A DNA stretch of 64,000 nt from Silene conica (GCA_029255685.2 CM055315.2:25053501-25117500), one strand, 5' to 3'. Positions 24,221 through 36,113 are shown, counted from the stretch's first letter. Notes: a model not told the origin generated them from the letters alone. A program made the numbers and translations.

Positions 24221-24917
24221 TTACATACTTATATTAATACAAGCTAAAAAAACCTTTATCAATCATGAAATAAAAGAAGATATCATCACTTTTCTGTAAT
24301 TATAGTATCACAAATCAAACAACAATTACCGAATTTAAAAACGGCAAGACGAAAAGAATACGAGAAGATATAATTAGCAATTTCGCTGTAGATACCTCAT
24401 TTCTGCACTGTTTACCAAACACCCGAAAATAATTTTGTCTCTAAAAAAACCCTAAGCCTTAATTCAACCTCTTGGGGGTTGCTGTCTACGATTTTTGGTG
24501 GAGATAAGCTCTAAATTTTCCGCTTTCGTTCTTCTTTAATTATTTTACGCTAATAACTTATTGCCTCGGCCGACCCCAAAACATTTTGGGACTAAGGCTC
24601 TGATGTTGTTGTTCTTGTAATAACTTATTGCGTCTCCTTTATTGGAGACTTGTTCTCACCTTTTGGTGAATTTTGTCCTTGCCTTTTGGCGAGTCTGTCC
24701 TCATCATGTGGTGAGATTTTGCCCTTTATTTGAAAGGTTCAAGAATTAAGTGGAAGATCGACGTCGTCATTGTTGATCTTATGGGGAGATAAAACTGATG
24801 TCAGATTACTCGTTACAAACTTTTTGGTCAAAAGAACTCGATTCTTGTCAATGCTTTAGAAAATTTGGAGAACCTCTGGTGAAAAGTTGTAGGAGGAAAT
24901 ATGTTAGAGAATGTGCA
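24221..24917. other. Family C-like piece and unassigned sequence before the solo LTR
   Basis: 24281-24436 is a diverged relative of family C (compare 3108-3265). From 24437 to 24917 I recognise no gene. A segment at 24565-24620 (GACCCC...TTTTGGGACTAAGGCTCTG then TGTTGTTGTT) resembles the 3' end of some plant SINEs, but weakly. GTGCA at 24913-24917 is the left TSD of the solo LTR. Confidence 0.5.
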
Positions 24918-27795
24918 TGTAAAACCCCTCGTCGCAGCGGAAAATAAAACATACAAACATGCCAAAATTTACGTGGAATTTACGAGGTGAATTAAAACAA
25001 AAACTGTACAAACTGATATAAACCAAAACATAGATAAGTATAACAGTCTAAGTATGAAAAGCATAAATACAAACAGCCTGGGATGACACATCCCTACAGG
25101 CACTCAAGTATGAAATCCAAAAACGCTAGGTCTAGCTACACCATATATAATAGGTAAGTTAATGATGAACAACGGATCATCGCTCGCTAGCCTCCATGTA
25201 ACCCATCCGCCACCTGTCATGTACCTACATACATGAAAACATGTACGCCACAATCAGTGGGGAGTGACTAGAGTTCTCCTAGCCACCTTTTGTAACGACA
25301 CGTAACACATAAACATCCAACATACTCCAGCATTTATAACATGTGAAGCACATATATATAAGTATCTCAATCTCATATCATCATGCAATATCATGCAAAT
25401 GCTCTCAACCAAATTCGGAAACTATTTGGAAGGAGAGCCGGTTTCCCTTCCGGTTGCCCGCCCGAGGGGTCTTTCAGTCCAAACCATTTTCGAAACTAGA
25501 CTAAGAGTCATCCAATGCCTTGGATGAACAGTTCTAAAATCAATACACTCTATCTACCACAATCAATCAGCAACATCTGACACTGTACCCCAACTCAGGC
25601 AAGCAGATGCAATCAACATTATCTAGAACCTACCGCAACTCCAGCAAGCACTAGACACAAATTAGTAGTGTCCAAGTCACACCCCAACTCAGGTAAACTT
25701 GGTACAGAAGTCAGCAAGCATACACCCGTAGCCGCAACTCAGGCACGGATGGATACCAATCAGCTAATAATGGTTCTTAATGCAAATCAGTCAGAACCAT
25801 TACCCTTCGTAATGAAATCGGGATCCCAACTCAGACCCAACCCACTACGGTCAAACAAACTCACGATAGGGCAAAGGTCGCAACTCAGACATTTCCCTAC
25901 CGCATCATCCATAGACGAGACGGTCCTTACGTCGCAACTCAGACTAGGCCGCCACGCCACAAACACTCACATTTCAAACTAGAGGATCACAACTCAGACC
26001 ATAGCTTGACACGCATCAAACATGAGTACATATCATACTCTAGCGGTCCCAACTCAGACATATTCTGATATGTACTACAACCAAGTCCTTAGTCCTAGTC
26101 TTTCTAGACCTCTAACAAACTTAATTGACCCCGGGAACTAAGTTGAGGGAGAGCTGGTTTCCCTTTCGGTTACCCGACCGGGGGGTCTCTATCCTCTCTC
26201 CATTCTCGAACCCAATAAAGTGCCGCCCGAACCTCGGGGACCTCAAACACACATGAGCATATAAGGGATGACCAAGTTCAACAACAACCATGAACAACCT
26301 AAGACTTCCTTCTACAAGTCTAAGGGTTCGTATACAGCCAACTAAGTCCACTAGGTCTCATAAACAACCTAAGATAAAGATTAGCTTAAGCTAAGAAACA
26401 ACATGATAAGACATTGCTTACTAACTACCCATTACCATTAAGAGGTAACTAACTTTAGATAATAAACAACATTCTAAAACATTGCTTACTAACTACCCAT
26501 TACCATTAAGTATAAACAGAACAATATATTATACTTAAACATGCATTAAGACTTGTAAAGAAACCTTACAACCAAACAATTGAGAAACGATGGACATTAG
26601 GCAAATAGCTAACCACTTCGCTAAACCTTACTTAGCTCAAACATACAATTAAAACCAAGTAAATGTATTCATAAACATCACTTAAACAATTGGGCACAAG
26701 TCCCCAAAACAATCACGAAAACAATTCAACAATCAAAGTTACAGCGGTTTTTGCGCAGCCTGCGCAAGTGGGTTGCGCAGCCTGCACCTGGGGTTGCGCA
26801 GCTTGCGCCCCTACACGGGCTGGTCTGATTCGCGATTTTCCTACAATTCGCCATTTCCTTCAAACTTTCGACAAACACTTTTACACTATGATTTCAAGCC
26901 TCAAGTCTATTCTATCAGCACGTATTAACCCATAACAATCCCAAGTATCTCTCAAACACGATTTTTGAACAAATAGAACACGTATTAGGATCAAACACTA
27001 TATTCGTCTTAACAACTCAAAATCTGAAAATGGATATAACAAGTATAAGAACATCAAAACTCTAATCAAACCATGTGAAGAACTTATAAGATGAATTCCT
27101 AGCATATTCCTATACTCAAGCATCATCAATAACTCCTAAAATCAGAATAATCATCAAGAACAACCACAAATGGTGCTACTTTAACAAAAACGCCGAATTA
27201 CTCATCAAAGTCACCTTAAAAGCGGGTTATGCTCCAAATTCCTCTTCAATCACGTAGCTATCAACCTCCGGGTCCTCTAATCCCACTCCTACAACAAAAG
27301 AAATGAAGATTATGAGCTTAAAAAGGAATTTGGTGAAAACAGCGTCTTTTTCAAGTTTGATAAAAATGAAATTGAAAGAGATAGAAAGCTTGAAAATCTC
27401 GAGAGGATTCCGAAATTGTAAAGCTTACCTTGATACGAGTTTGGGAAGGGGTCAAAATGTTGAATTTAAGCTTGAGAAAAATGGAGAACAATGGAGGTTT
27501 TTGTTACTGTGAAAGAAATTGTGAAAAAAAATGAAGATGTCGATGATAGGGTTTATGTGGGGCTTTATATTGTCCTTTCACTTATTTGAGTCGGGTTTTA
27601 TTTGATTTGTGAAACGGACTCAAGTCGGAATTAGAACGTGCCAAGTGGACGACATCTTAAGAATTAAATATTCTTAAGACGGAACTTAACGGAAAATTTA
27701 AATTAAATTGACGATTTATTATGAAAATAATATTATTTTCCGAAAAATACTTTAAAATCATTAAAATATTATTTACGAAAATACGGGATATTACA
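24918..27795 (-). repeat. Solo LTR-B (Gypsy), with TSD
   Basis: A 2,878-bp solo LTR, TG...CA bounded. On the minus strand it runs TGTAATATCCCGTATTTTCG...GGGGTTTTACA. TSD GTGCA is present at 24913-24917 and 27796-27800, so the LTR inserted once and lost its internal part by LTR-LTR recombination. It is related to the 3,017-bp LTR at 41935-44951: same ends and shared phrases such as GAGAGCCGGTTTCCCT and GTCATCCAATGCCTTGGATG. It holds a hairpin series (25574-26076) and a GC-rich palindrome cluster (26751-26810). No coding region. Confidence 0.93.
25574..26076. repeat. Variable-stem hairpin series in LTR-B
   Basis: At least ten short hairpins in a row. The loops share CAACTCAG or close variants; the stems differ. 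Clear pairs: CATCTG/CAGATG (25574-25579, 25604-25609), TCTAG/CTAGA (25622-25626, 25651-25655), CCAAGT/ACTTGG (25672-25677, 25697-25702), CCGT/ACGG (25726-25729, 25745-25748), AATGGTTCT/AGAACCATT (25769-25777, 25793-25801) and AGTACATATCA/TGATATGTACT (26025-26035, 26066-26076). Confidence 0.8.
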
Positions 27796-27966
27796 GTGCA
27801 GAAGCGTCTCATCAGCCCATCAAGTTTAGAAATTTTTTGTTGATCGAGAATGTAATTTATTTGATTTTAATCGTTTTGTGTCCTGTTATATATTCTTGAC
27901 ATATGTTGTAACTACCATGAGACTTTTAATTAATGAAACGATTTTTTCCCTTCAAGAAAAAGAAGA
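27796..27966. repeat. Family C, locus copy 2, left piece
   Basis: Begins with the right TSD of the solo LTR and matches 2950-3115. It is cut at AAGAAGA, where the truncated SIRE-like copy begins; about 120 bp of family C is missing between here and 39798. Confidence 0.8.
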
Positions 27967-27968
27967 AA

Positions 27969-28782
27969 TAGATCTCCTCTTTGGAAAACGTTTTTTGCTA
28001 GCATTGTTATTGAACCTTTGAGACCCACGACCATTAATTATGCAGGCCATGTTCTTAGTGAACATGGCGAACTCAACATCCTCATCCTCCTCATCACTTG
28101 AGAGAGCATTTAGAGCGATTCCCGTTCCCTTTAAACTCTCTTGAGAGCGTTTTGTGAGTGAAAGCTCATGGGCCATAAGAGACCCCATTAGTTCATTTAG
28201 GGAGAGGGTGGCAAGGTCTTTGGCTTCCTCAATAGCCGTCACCTTCGGTTGCCACTTTTCAGTTAAGCTTCGAAGGATCTTTCGGACTAAATCCGAGGAT
28301 TCAAAATTTCGACCTAGGCTTTTTAGTTCATTAACAATGCAAGAGAAGCGAGATGAAAGACTATTGATTGACTCATCCTTTCCCATGTTGAACATCTCAT
28401 ATTGTTGCATGAGAAGGTCAACACGGTACTTCTTGACTTAAAACGTACCCTCATGAGCTAAGCTTAGGGTGTCCCAAATGTCTTTGGCCGAAGTGCAACC
28501 CGATATACGATTAATCTCTTGGTCGCCAATGCCATATTGAAGAATGGACATGGCTCTAGAGTTTTTCTCGATCTTTTTATAATCGTTTTCATTATATTTT
28601 TCCTCATCTTTTGGTGTCGTGTTTCCATCCTTATCTGTCACCTCAATCTTAAGTGGGCCCTTTTTTATTATCATCCAACATTCAAAGTCCACACCTTTAA
28701 CGTAGTGTTCCATGCGGTGTTTCCACCAAGCATAGTTTTCACCTTTAAAAATTGGGTACTTAGTGTGTTTAGACTCGTCCAT
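27969..28782 (-). pseudogene. SIRE-like gag, truncated second copy
   Basis: Near-identical to 37613-38410. It starts at an ATG at 28782 (MDESKHTKYPIFKGENYAWW) and breaks off at the left junction after KRFPKRRS. It has a nonsense codon TAA after AHEGTF at about 28438, where the full copy reads TCT CAA. Conversely it keeps a sense CAA codon after GRGS where the full copy at 37646 has TAA. This piece belongs to a second element unit that shared the LTR at 28846-30165; the rest of that unit is deleted. Confidence 0.9.
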
Positions 28783-28845
28783 GATTACAGATCTTTCTCT
28801 TTGGTGGTTAAGCCTAAATCAAGAGCACAAGGCTCTGATACCAAT

Positions 28846-30165
28846 TGAAGAATCAAGAACGAGTTTAGAACCTAAGAGGGGGAGGGGGTGAATTAGGTGA
28901 CCTTTTAAAAATTCTGAAATAGCTTAAGTGTTTCACGATTTAAGGCAACAAGATTAGAGACTAAGCAACAGTATGTGGAACTGTTGCACAGAACTGATCT
29001 ATTACGAGTATAGCAAGAAACGAGTAACAAGTACGCGAAAGATCAATAAACAAACGATATAAAAAAAATTGGTTCAGCTCCTACTCCGGAGCCTACGTCC
29101 AACCGTTATTTTATTGAAAGTTTAGAAGCTACTCCGCTTAACTAAAACTATTACAACAAAACAACTCCCCAACCTACTCCGGTTGCATTTGCTTAGAGCT
29201 ACTCCGCTCGTAAGACTTTACTCAAACTTAAAGCTACTCCGCTCTAAGAGTTTGTTGTTCTACCTTTGGTTTACACGATCAATGTCTCAAGGGTTCTCTT
29301 TAAAGAACATGGAGACTACTTTTAAGATCTAAACACAAGGTTCATCGAACAAACATTTATACTCATTAGAAGTGCGAACTAGTACAAGGAGATCATAGCT
29401 TTTCGAAAACAAATGAAGACTTCTTTAAAAACAGAAACTTTTGCAAAATAAACTTGAAAAGTAAATGCTAAAAAGGTTTTGTAAAGTTTACAATAAATGC
29501 TTAGAAAGTCTTGGCAATAAATGAACAAGAAGTGTGGCTTTTATAGAGCAAGTGGCGTGTGGGCTTTGTCTCACAAATGCATTTTATATTCATTCTACTC
29601 TAATGACCAAAGGTTCAAGTAGTGAAAGGTCTTTTAAAAACTGAAAAGCTCACATGTTTACAAGGCTCAAAATTTGCTTCTTTTGGTAAGAAGTGTAAGG
29701 TGAGGAACCTTCCTTTGAAAAGTCTTATAGCCAAAAAAGGAAAAAGCTTACTTTCTACTTTTCTAGCTCCTAGACCTCATGTGCTTGTGAGATTTGAATT
29801 TCAATTTAATTTCATTTAGTTTGTAAACCACTTGAAATATGCAGATGAGATAAAAGACCAACTTCTTTTGATAAAAATATTTTTCGAAAGATTATCTCCA
29901 TGACCGTACTAGAAACCCCAGTTGCAACAGTCTGCTAGACTGTTGCAAGGATTTTGCACCTTCTAACAAATACGAATGTAAGTTAAACTACCTTGTTTAC
30001 AACATTTTCCTAGACTTGGTCTTCACTTGTCTTTGCTTGCTTCTTGACATATGATCTTGTGATCTTCAATGAGCCTTATGTCACTTTGGTAATCTCTTGT
30101 ACTAATCAAGCAAACATTAGATTAATCAAGGTAACTTGTCATCATCAATATATTGTGTTCTAACA
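28846..30165 (-). repeat. SIRE-like 3' LTR
   Basis: 1,320 bp. On the minus strand it begins TGTTAGAACACAATATATTG and ends GATTCTTCA. It differs from the partner at 38474-39797 at a few tens of positions including small indels (for example GAT inserted in the partner near 38870). It holds five hairpins with loop TACTCC (29077-29254) and two TGCAACAG/CTGTTGCA dyads (28965-28987, 29922-29948). It is followed to the left by a second PBS (28832-28843) and the truncated gag. Confidence 0.92.
29077..29254. repeat. Variable-stem hairpin series in the SIRE-like LTR
   Basis: Five hairpins share the loop TACTCC. Their stems are GCTCC/GGAGC (29077-29081, 29088-29092), GTTTAGAAGC/GCTTAACTAAAAC (29120-29129, 29136-29148), CAACC/GGTTG (29170-29174, 29181-29185), CTTAGAGC/GCTCGTAAG (29192-29199, 29206-29214) and CAAACTTAAAGC/GCTCTAAGAGTTTG (29223-29234, 29241-29254), some with small bulges. 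Present again in the 5' LTR near 38707-38886. Confidence 0.85.
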
Positions 30166-30177
30166 AATTCCCCCTTT
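30166..30177 (-). promoter_or_regulatory. Polypurine tract of the SIRE-like element
   Basis: AAAGGGGGAATT on the minus strand, ending next to the 3' LTR; the usual plus-strand DNA primer. Confidence 0.8.
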
Positions 30178-30569
30178 GATGATGACAAGTTACAATCAAA
30201 ATTATGAGACAAGTTCCCCCTCAACCCATGGTGAGTCGGTCTGTTTTAGGCCAAAATAAATAACACATAAATAATGCATGAGCAAGGTGGTCAAGGGGTC
30301 AATCATTCTTAATCCTAAGTAATACGTCTAATAAAAAGCTAAGCTATTTCTACGGTGAACGTTAGCCTAAGAGTCGTTAAGTAAACACACAACATAATTT
30401 GGATTAGCTTCCCCCTCTTGACATCATCAAAAGGGGACATTAGTGTTCATGAAATACGAGTTTAACACACATACGCAAAATATAAGACTCTGAAAAACAT
30501 AAAAACAATCAACAAGCATGCAAGTAGTTCTTAACAAAGAGTCATGAAAAGGAATAGGAAGGGAAGGGA
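30178..30569. other. SIRE-like 3' untranslated spacer
   Basis: Non-coding DNA between the env-like ORF stop and the polypurine tract. Nothing else recognised. Confidence 0.6.
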
Positions 30570-32713
30570 TCAAGCATCGGAGTCCTCATTAGCACCACCC
30601 AAGCGCTCAATGAGGTCCTCATTCACAGTACGCAGCTCCGAGAGTTCCTTCTTCATCCTCTCCATCTCGGCAAGAAGCTTAGAAACCAACCCCGTGAGTT
30701 TATCGAGTTTCCCATTGACAACACCCAAATCAACAGTCCCACTGACCTTTGCACCCTTTCACGGTCCTCCAAATTTCCTAACAAGCTTGCCATTGACGAT
30801 ATCCAACGTCATTTGGGACAACAAACCCATAGTCATCTCATCAGACAGACCCACGGCCGAGCTACCCTTTTTCACCAATTTTTTCTTATGAAAGATCATC
30901 GAAAGCCACATGCCATAGGGGATAACGGTTTTCTTATCGAAGTCCCCCTTTTTGATATCATTGGAAACCTCATGGATTCGATGAAAGATTAGAGCGGGTA
31001 GGTTGATTTTCCGATTAGGCTGGATGTGGTGAATGAGAAGCATTTCGAGATAGGAGCACCTACCCCTTGTGTTGCTGCCGGGAACAATGGTTCGTTGGAG
31101 GAAGTTAAATATGAACCTATGGTTGGATTTTAACTCGGTGGCATAAACATTGGAGTGATTGTGGGAGGCATGGGGACGCAAGAGTTTGGTAACTTGATCA
31201 ACAATAGATGGCTCAATTGCCCCCCAAGTACCCCTTGGAAACGTGTCTAGCCCAAGTGGTTCAACATCTAGGTATTTGGCTATTTGGGAAATGGTTAACA
31301 AAAGGGGTTTGTTGTTGATGTAGGCTGAAAGAGTTCCAGATGCAACGTCTACTGTAATCGTTGCATAGAATTGTACCACTTCGGATACGTAGGTAGGGAA
31401 GTTCTTGTCAAGGAGAAATGTCCATTTTTGGGCAACAATATGAGAATGAAAGAATTTAAATGCAGGGGAAGATTCATACCAATCAAGGGGGAACCGCCTT
31501 CCGGTGTTGAAAGAGCACCCGAGAAGATCTTGACAAAGTTTGAGCACTTGTTCCGGAAGATCTAAAGTGTTGAGATGAGCAAGTACTTCGTTTTTAAAGG
31601 GCTCATCAAAGGGGGTGGCCATTAAGTCACCGCAAGCATTGGAATTAGGTTCCTCCTTCTCATCACTTTCACTTGGGTATTGGTTTGATTTCTTTTCAAC
31701 TCTCGCCCCTTTCCTTGGTTTTTGAATGGGTTTCTTTGTGGTTGGCTTAGGTTGGACCTTTTTCTTGGTCTTGGCAAAGGAAGATATGGGTTCCTCATCA
31801 CCGTATTCCTCACCAAAGTCTTCTCCAAACAATGCGGCCATTTCCATTTTCCGTTTAGACGATGAGGCTTTGTTTTCAAGGTTCAATGGTTCAAGCACTG
31901 TGTCAGACACTTGGTGTTCACTAGTTGCTTCGTTCACATCCTCTTCGACCATGATGGTCTTTCCTTTGTCAACCCTGCCCTCAACTTCACCAGTTGACAC
32001 GTTCGTGGCATCCTTTTCTCCAGATTCCTCAGACCTAGCCACCCCTCCTTCTTCTTCTCCGACAACTTCCAGATTTTCGACCTCGGTTGCGGTGTCAGCA
32101 GCCTCATTTTCTACACCCTGAGTTGTATCATTCACGACTTTCTCAACACTCTTTTCTTTCTCCACAGCTTTCCTACTCTCTTTCTCTTTTTCTTTCTCTT
32201 TTTCATTTTCAACAACTCGCTCACTCCCTTTATTCTTTTGATTCGATTTTCCCTTCCCATTTTTCGGTTTGCTTACCTCTTTTTCAACAACATCCTCCTC
32301 CACATTTCCTTTTTCAGGAACTTTTTCAGGTGAACTTGCTTCACCTTCACCAACATTTTTATCCACTTCCTTGAATTGGACACCTCTTTTTCGGCCCTAA
32401 TTTCTTCACCCGATCCTTTTGGTTCAACATTCAAATCAACCCTTTCTTCAGAGTCGGAGTGGTCGACACTAGCATCTAGTGCCATTGACAAAGCCGGTTG
32501 TCGTTTTAAACAACCGCGCCCTCGTCCTCTAGGTTTTCCAAGGTTGGGTCTAGCAGCGGTTTTGGCACAGGAGATTTTTGGTTTGGCCGGAGCCTTGGGT
32601 GAGGCAGAGGGTGGTTTGGATGATGAGGTGGTCATTTTTAGTTTAGCAACGTATGAAGGGTTATAGGTGTTGGCAAGTCTTTTGAGTTCACGGTTGATGC
32701 TCTTGGGTGGCAT
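30570..32713 (-). pseudogene. SIRE-like env-like (additional) ORF, broken
   Basis: Starts MPPKSINRELKRL at 32713 and ends at a TGA at 30572-30570. The N-terminal 130 residues are basic and proline/alanine-rich (a GRGRG stretch). A frameshift near 32370 leads into a very acidic, lysine- and glutamate-rich region of about 200 residues. A globular part follows (about 31500-30900: VVQFYATITVDVASGTLSAY and LLIHHIQPNRKINLP), resembling the 'putative plant transposon protein' domain seen in additional ORFs of plant retroelements. A TGA at 30761-30759 interrupts just before a C-terminal coiled coil of about 60 residues. No clear transmembrane helix was noticed, so 'envelope' describes position, not proven function. 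Confidence 0.75.
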
Positions 32714-33088
32714 TTTGAGGGAGGTTATATGGTAAGAGAGAGAGAGGGACGGTTATGGGGGGTTTTTGAATTTTGAGTGAGTTGAAGAGTTTTGAAGATA
32801 TTACACAATGGATAATGGCAAATGGTTAATAATAATAAAGTGAGGAAAGAGAGAGGGGGGTAATAAAGTAGGCGGTTGAGTGTGGGGGTGTGGTATGACA
32901 AAAGTGACGTGAGTTGATGGGTGAGGGAATTTTTAGTGGCTCAATAAAAAAAACAACTAGCATGCATGTGTAATTAATTTCTTACGTAAACCATTTTCTT
33001 TTAATTTGCACGTAAATGATAAATCGTAAACATAAACACTACCGTCACCCATTCTAATCAATCACTGGGGAACGTAATCTTTTCAATG
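32714..33088. other. Spacer between RNase H and env-like ORF
   Basis: Purine-rich non-coding spacer (several GAGAGAGAG runs at 32730-32860). Perhaps a leader or promoter for the downstream ORF; no direct evidence. Confidence 0.5.
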
Positions 33089-33877
33089 TCATGCATCACT
33101 TAACAAACCAATTTCCAACCAAAGTTTTATGAATTGTTCTCTTTCTAACGGTTTTGTAAAAATATCCGCAATTTGATTTTCGGTTTTACAAAAGTTAAGA
33201 TTAATTGTCCCTTTTTCCACTTGATCACGTAAAAAGTGATGCCTTATTTCGATATGTTTGGTCCGGGAATGTTGTATTGGATTTTTCGAGATGTTAATTG
33301 CACTAGTATTATCACAAAAAATAGGAGAGGATTCGAATGTAATACCGAAATCATGCAATTGTTGACGTACCCATAGTAGTTGTGTGCAACATAGTGCGGC
33401 ACTTATGTATTCACTTTCCGCCGTTGATAGAGACACGGTATTTTGCTTCTTTGAAGCCCACATGAGCAAGCAACGCCCCATGAATGTGTCAATTCCGGAC
33501 GTGCTCTTTCTATCCAACATGCATCCTGCATAGTCGGCATCGGAAAATCCTACAAGATCAAGCTCATAGTAAGAAGGATACAAAAGATATAGATGTTGAG
33601 TTCCAATCAAGTATTTGAATATCCTTTTTACGGCTTTGAAGTGAGATTCCTTAGGATTTGCTTGAAACCTAGCATACACACAAACACTATATTGAATATC
33701 GGGTCGACTTGCGGTCAAGTAGAGTAAAGAACCAATCATACCTCGATACACCTTTTCACTAACACTCTTACCATTTGGATCAAGGTCTAGTTTGAGGTTA
33801 GAAACCATAGGTGTAGCGACGGGTTTCGCATTGGTCAACCCGAACTTACTTAGCATCTCTTTCACATACTTTTGTTG
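33089..33877 (-). pseudogene. SIRE-like RNase H domain
   Basis: Copia RNase H following the reverse transcriptase in the same frame after a TAA at 33880-33878. It includes the connection motif YRGMIGSLLYLTASRPDI, then active-site landmarks FSDADYAGC, STAESEY and FCDNTSAI, and the terminal KHIEIRHHFLRDQVEKG and DIFTKPL motifs. It ends at a natural stop at 33089. All expected acidic residues seem present; only the upstream nonsense codon separates it from RT. It removes RNA from the RNA/DNA hybrid in the replication particle. Confidence 0.92.
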
Positions 33878-34831
33878 TTATTGGATCATTGTGCCCTCCT
33901 CTTTTTGCTTGATTTGGAGGCCAAGAAAGAACCCTAGTTCTCCCATCATACTCATTTCAAACTCAGATTTCATTAGATGTGCAAAGTGTTCATAGAGAGT
34001 TTCACTAGTTGCACCAAAGATTATGTCATCGACATATATTTGAACAAGCAACATTACATCTGACTGTGACTTGATGAATAACGTTTTATCAAACGAACTA
34101 CGTATGAAGCCATTTTCTAAAAGAAATTTTGAAAGCCTATCATACCATGCTCTAGGAGCCTGTTTTAAATCATATAGTGCTTTATCAAGTTTAAATACAT
34201 GGTTCGGTGATTCATTATCCACAAAGCCCGGTGGTTGTTCCACAAAAACTTTTTCATTGAGATAGCCATTGAGAAATGCCGATTTTACATCCATTTGAAA
34301 AAGTTTTACACCATGATGAGCTGCAAAGGCAATGAGAATTCGTATGGCTTCAAGCCTAGCTACCGGTGCAAAGGTTTCATCATAATCAATCCCCTCTTGT
34401 TGATTATACCCTTGCACCACTAGCGTTACCTTATTCCTTACGATTTCTCCATTATCATCAAGCTTATTTCGAAAAACCCACCTAGTGCCAATGACTGTAT
34501 GATTTGAAGGTCTAGGAACCAGATGCCATACCTCACTTATTTTGAACTGATCCAACTCTTCTTGCATGGCCATGATCGAACAAGGATCCTCGAGAGCTTT
34601 TGAGATGTGGTCGGGTTCAATTTGTGAGAGGTAAGCATTGAAGGCACAGAAGTTTCTGAGGGAGGATCTGGTTTTTACCCCTGAGTCAAGGTCACTGGTT
34701 AAGTTTTCGAGAGGATGAGAGCTTTGGTGTTTCCATGTTTTTGGTATGGTGGTGTTGGTGGTGTTGGGAGCGACTGTTTGTTCATTCTGTTCAGATGCAA
34801 CAGTTTCATAGTCTGTTGCATGGGGTTGGTT
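33878..34831 (-). pseudogene. SIRE-like reverse transcriptase
   Basis: Copia RT. Landmarks in order: [68 protein letters not shown] and the catalytic IYVDDIIFG. The frame is continuous with the integrase C-terminal linker except for a TAA at 34834-34832. It ends at a TAA (33880-33878) that replaces a glutamine codon in a run of Gln (reads Q-stop-Q-Q), after which RNase H continues in frame. The catalytic core looks intact. Confidence 0.93.
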
Positions 34832-36101
34832 TTATGTGGGGGATTGATCATTGAAGTTTTGTGGATCAATGATAGTGCCTTGGCTTTCTTTTTCCACTCT
34901 TGACGTGCTGGCTTCATTTGAAGATGAAGCCTCGTCAGTTCCCCCTGAGTTGTGGCCTGCTTCCCCATGCAAAGGTGTTTCTGACTGTTGCTCAAGATCT
35001 TCAGCTTCCAACACTTGGTCCATGTCATGACGCACCATCCCAAGTTCGAACTCATCATCATCATGTTCATTTCTTTCCTGTTCCTGAGACACAAAAAGAC
35101 TAGATTCATCAAATACAACATGAATGCTTTCTTCCATTTTCATAGTCCTTTTGTTAAAGACTTTGTAAGCCTTACTATGGTTTGAATATCCCACAAAAAT
35201 TGCTTCATCACTACGGGCATCAAATTTGCCTAAGTTGTCCTTCCCGATGTTGTGAACAAAGCATTTACAACCAAAACATTTTAAATATGAGATATTGGGT
35301 TTTCTTCCACGTAGAATTTCATAAGGTGTTTTGTTGGTGATTTTTCTAATCATGACTCGATTATAGACGTAACATGTTTACGGCTTCGGCCCAAAAGTTT
35401 CTTGGTACTTGAGAACTAATGATCATGGTCCTAGCCATATTTTCCAAAGTTCGATTCATTCGTTCCACCACTCCATTTTGTTGCGGAGTTCGTGTGGCCG
35501 AAAAGTTGTGGCTAACACCATTCTCATTACAATAGGCTTCAAAGGCAAGGTTTTCAAATTCGGTTCCATGGTCGGACCTTAAAGCACCAAGTTTTAGAGA
35601 AAATTTGTTTTCGACCATTTTGAGCCAAATTAAAAACTCACCAAAAGCCTTGTCCTTAGTTCCAAGAAACAATAGCCACACATATCTAGAGCAATAATCA
35701 ACAATCACACAAATGTAATTACTACCACCTTTGCTTGTAATGCGCATGGGTCCGCAAAGCTCGATGCGAACAAGTTCTAAGACACGTGATGTACTAATAC
35801 CTTTTTTAGACTTGAATGAGCTCTTAACATGTTTTCCTTTAACACAATCATCACACAAAGACTTGAATTTGAAGTTTATGATTGGTAACCCTTCCACTAG
35901 GTCAAGTTTTCTAAGGTTGTTTAATGTTCTAGCATTAACATGGCCCAAACGTTTGTGCCAAAGCCATGGGTCATTTTTATGGACGCTCATGCACGAAAGT
36001 TTTTGACCGGATAAAGAACATAAATCAATCATATACACATCCTTGACCCGTTTACCTTCAAGTGCCAACTCCTTTGTCTTTCCATCTAGGATTTTACACA
36101 C
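34832..36101 (-). pseudogene. SIRE-like integrase with gag-pre-integrase
   Basis: Gag_pre-integrase with the zinc-binding HHCC motif (WHKRLGHVNARTLNNL, then CDDC), followed by the DDE core: RIELCGP at the first catalytic site, RSDHGTEF at the second and NGVVERMNRTLENMARTM at the third. The first acidic position is Glu instead of Asp (GAG codon at 35760-35758; compare HMDLCGP in the other Copia fragment at 56216). A frameshift near 35365 splits the core from the C-terminal region (KTPYEILRGRKPNISYLKCFG). A Ser/Gln/acidic linker leads to the RT and holds a TAA at 34834-34832. A TAA at 36116-36114 separates it from the protease. Confidence 0.92.
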
Positions 36102-36113
36102 ATGAGCATGAAA

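Noticed and set aside
24565..24620. SINE-like 3' end (GGGACTAAGGCTCTG then TGTTGTTGTT)
   Set aside because: No 5' promoter boxes or TSD found; too weak to list as an element.
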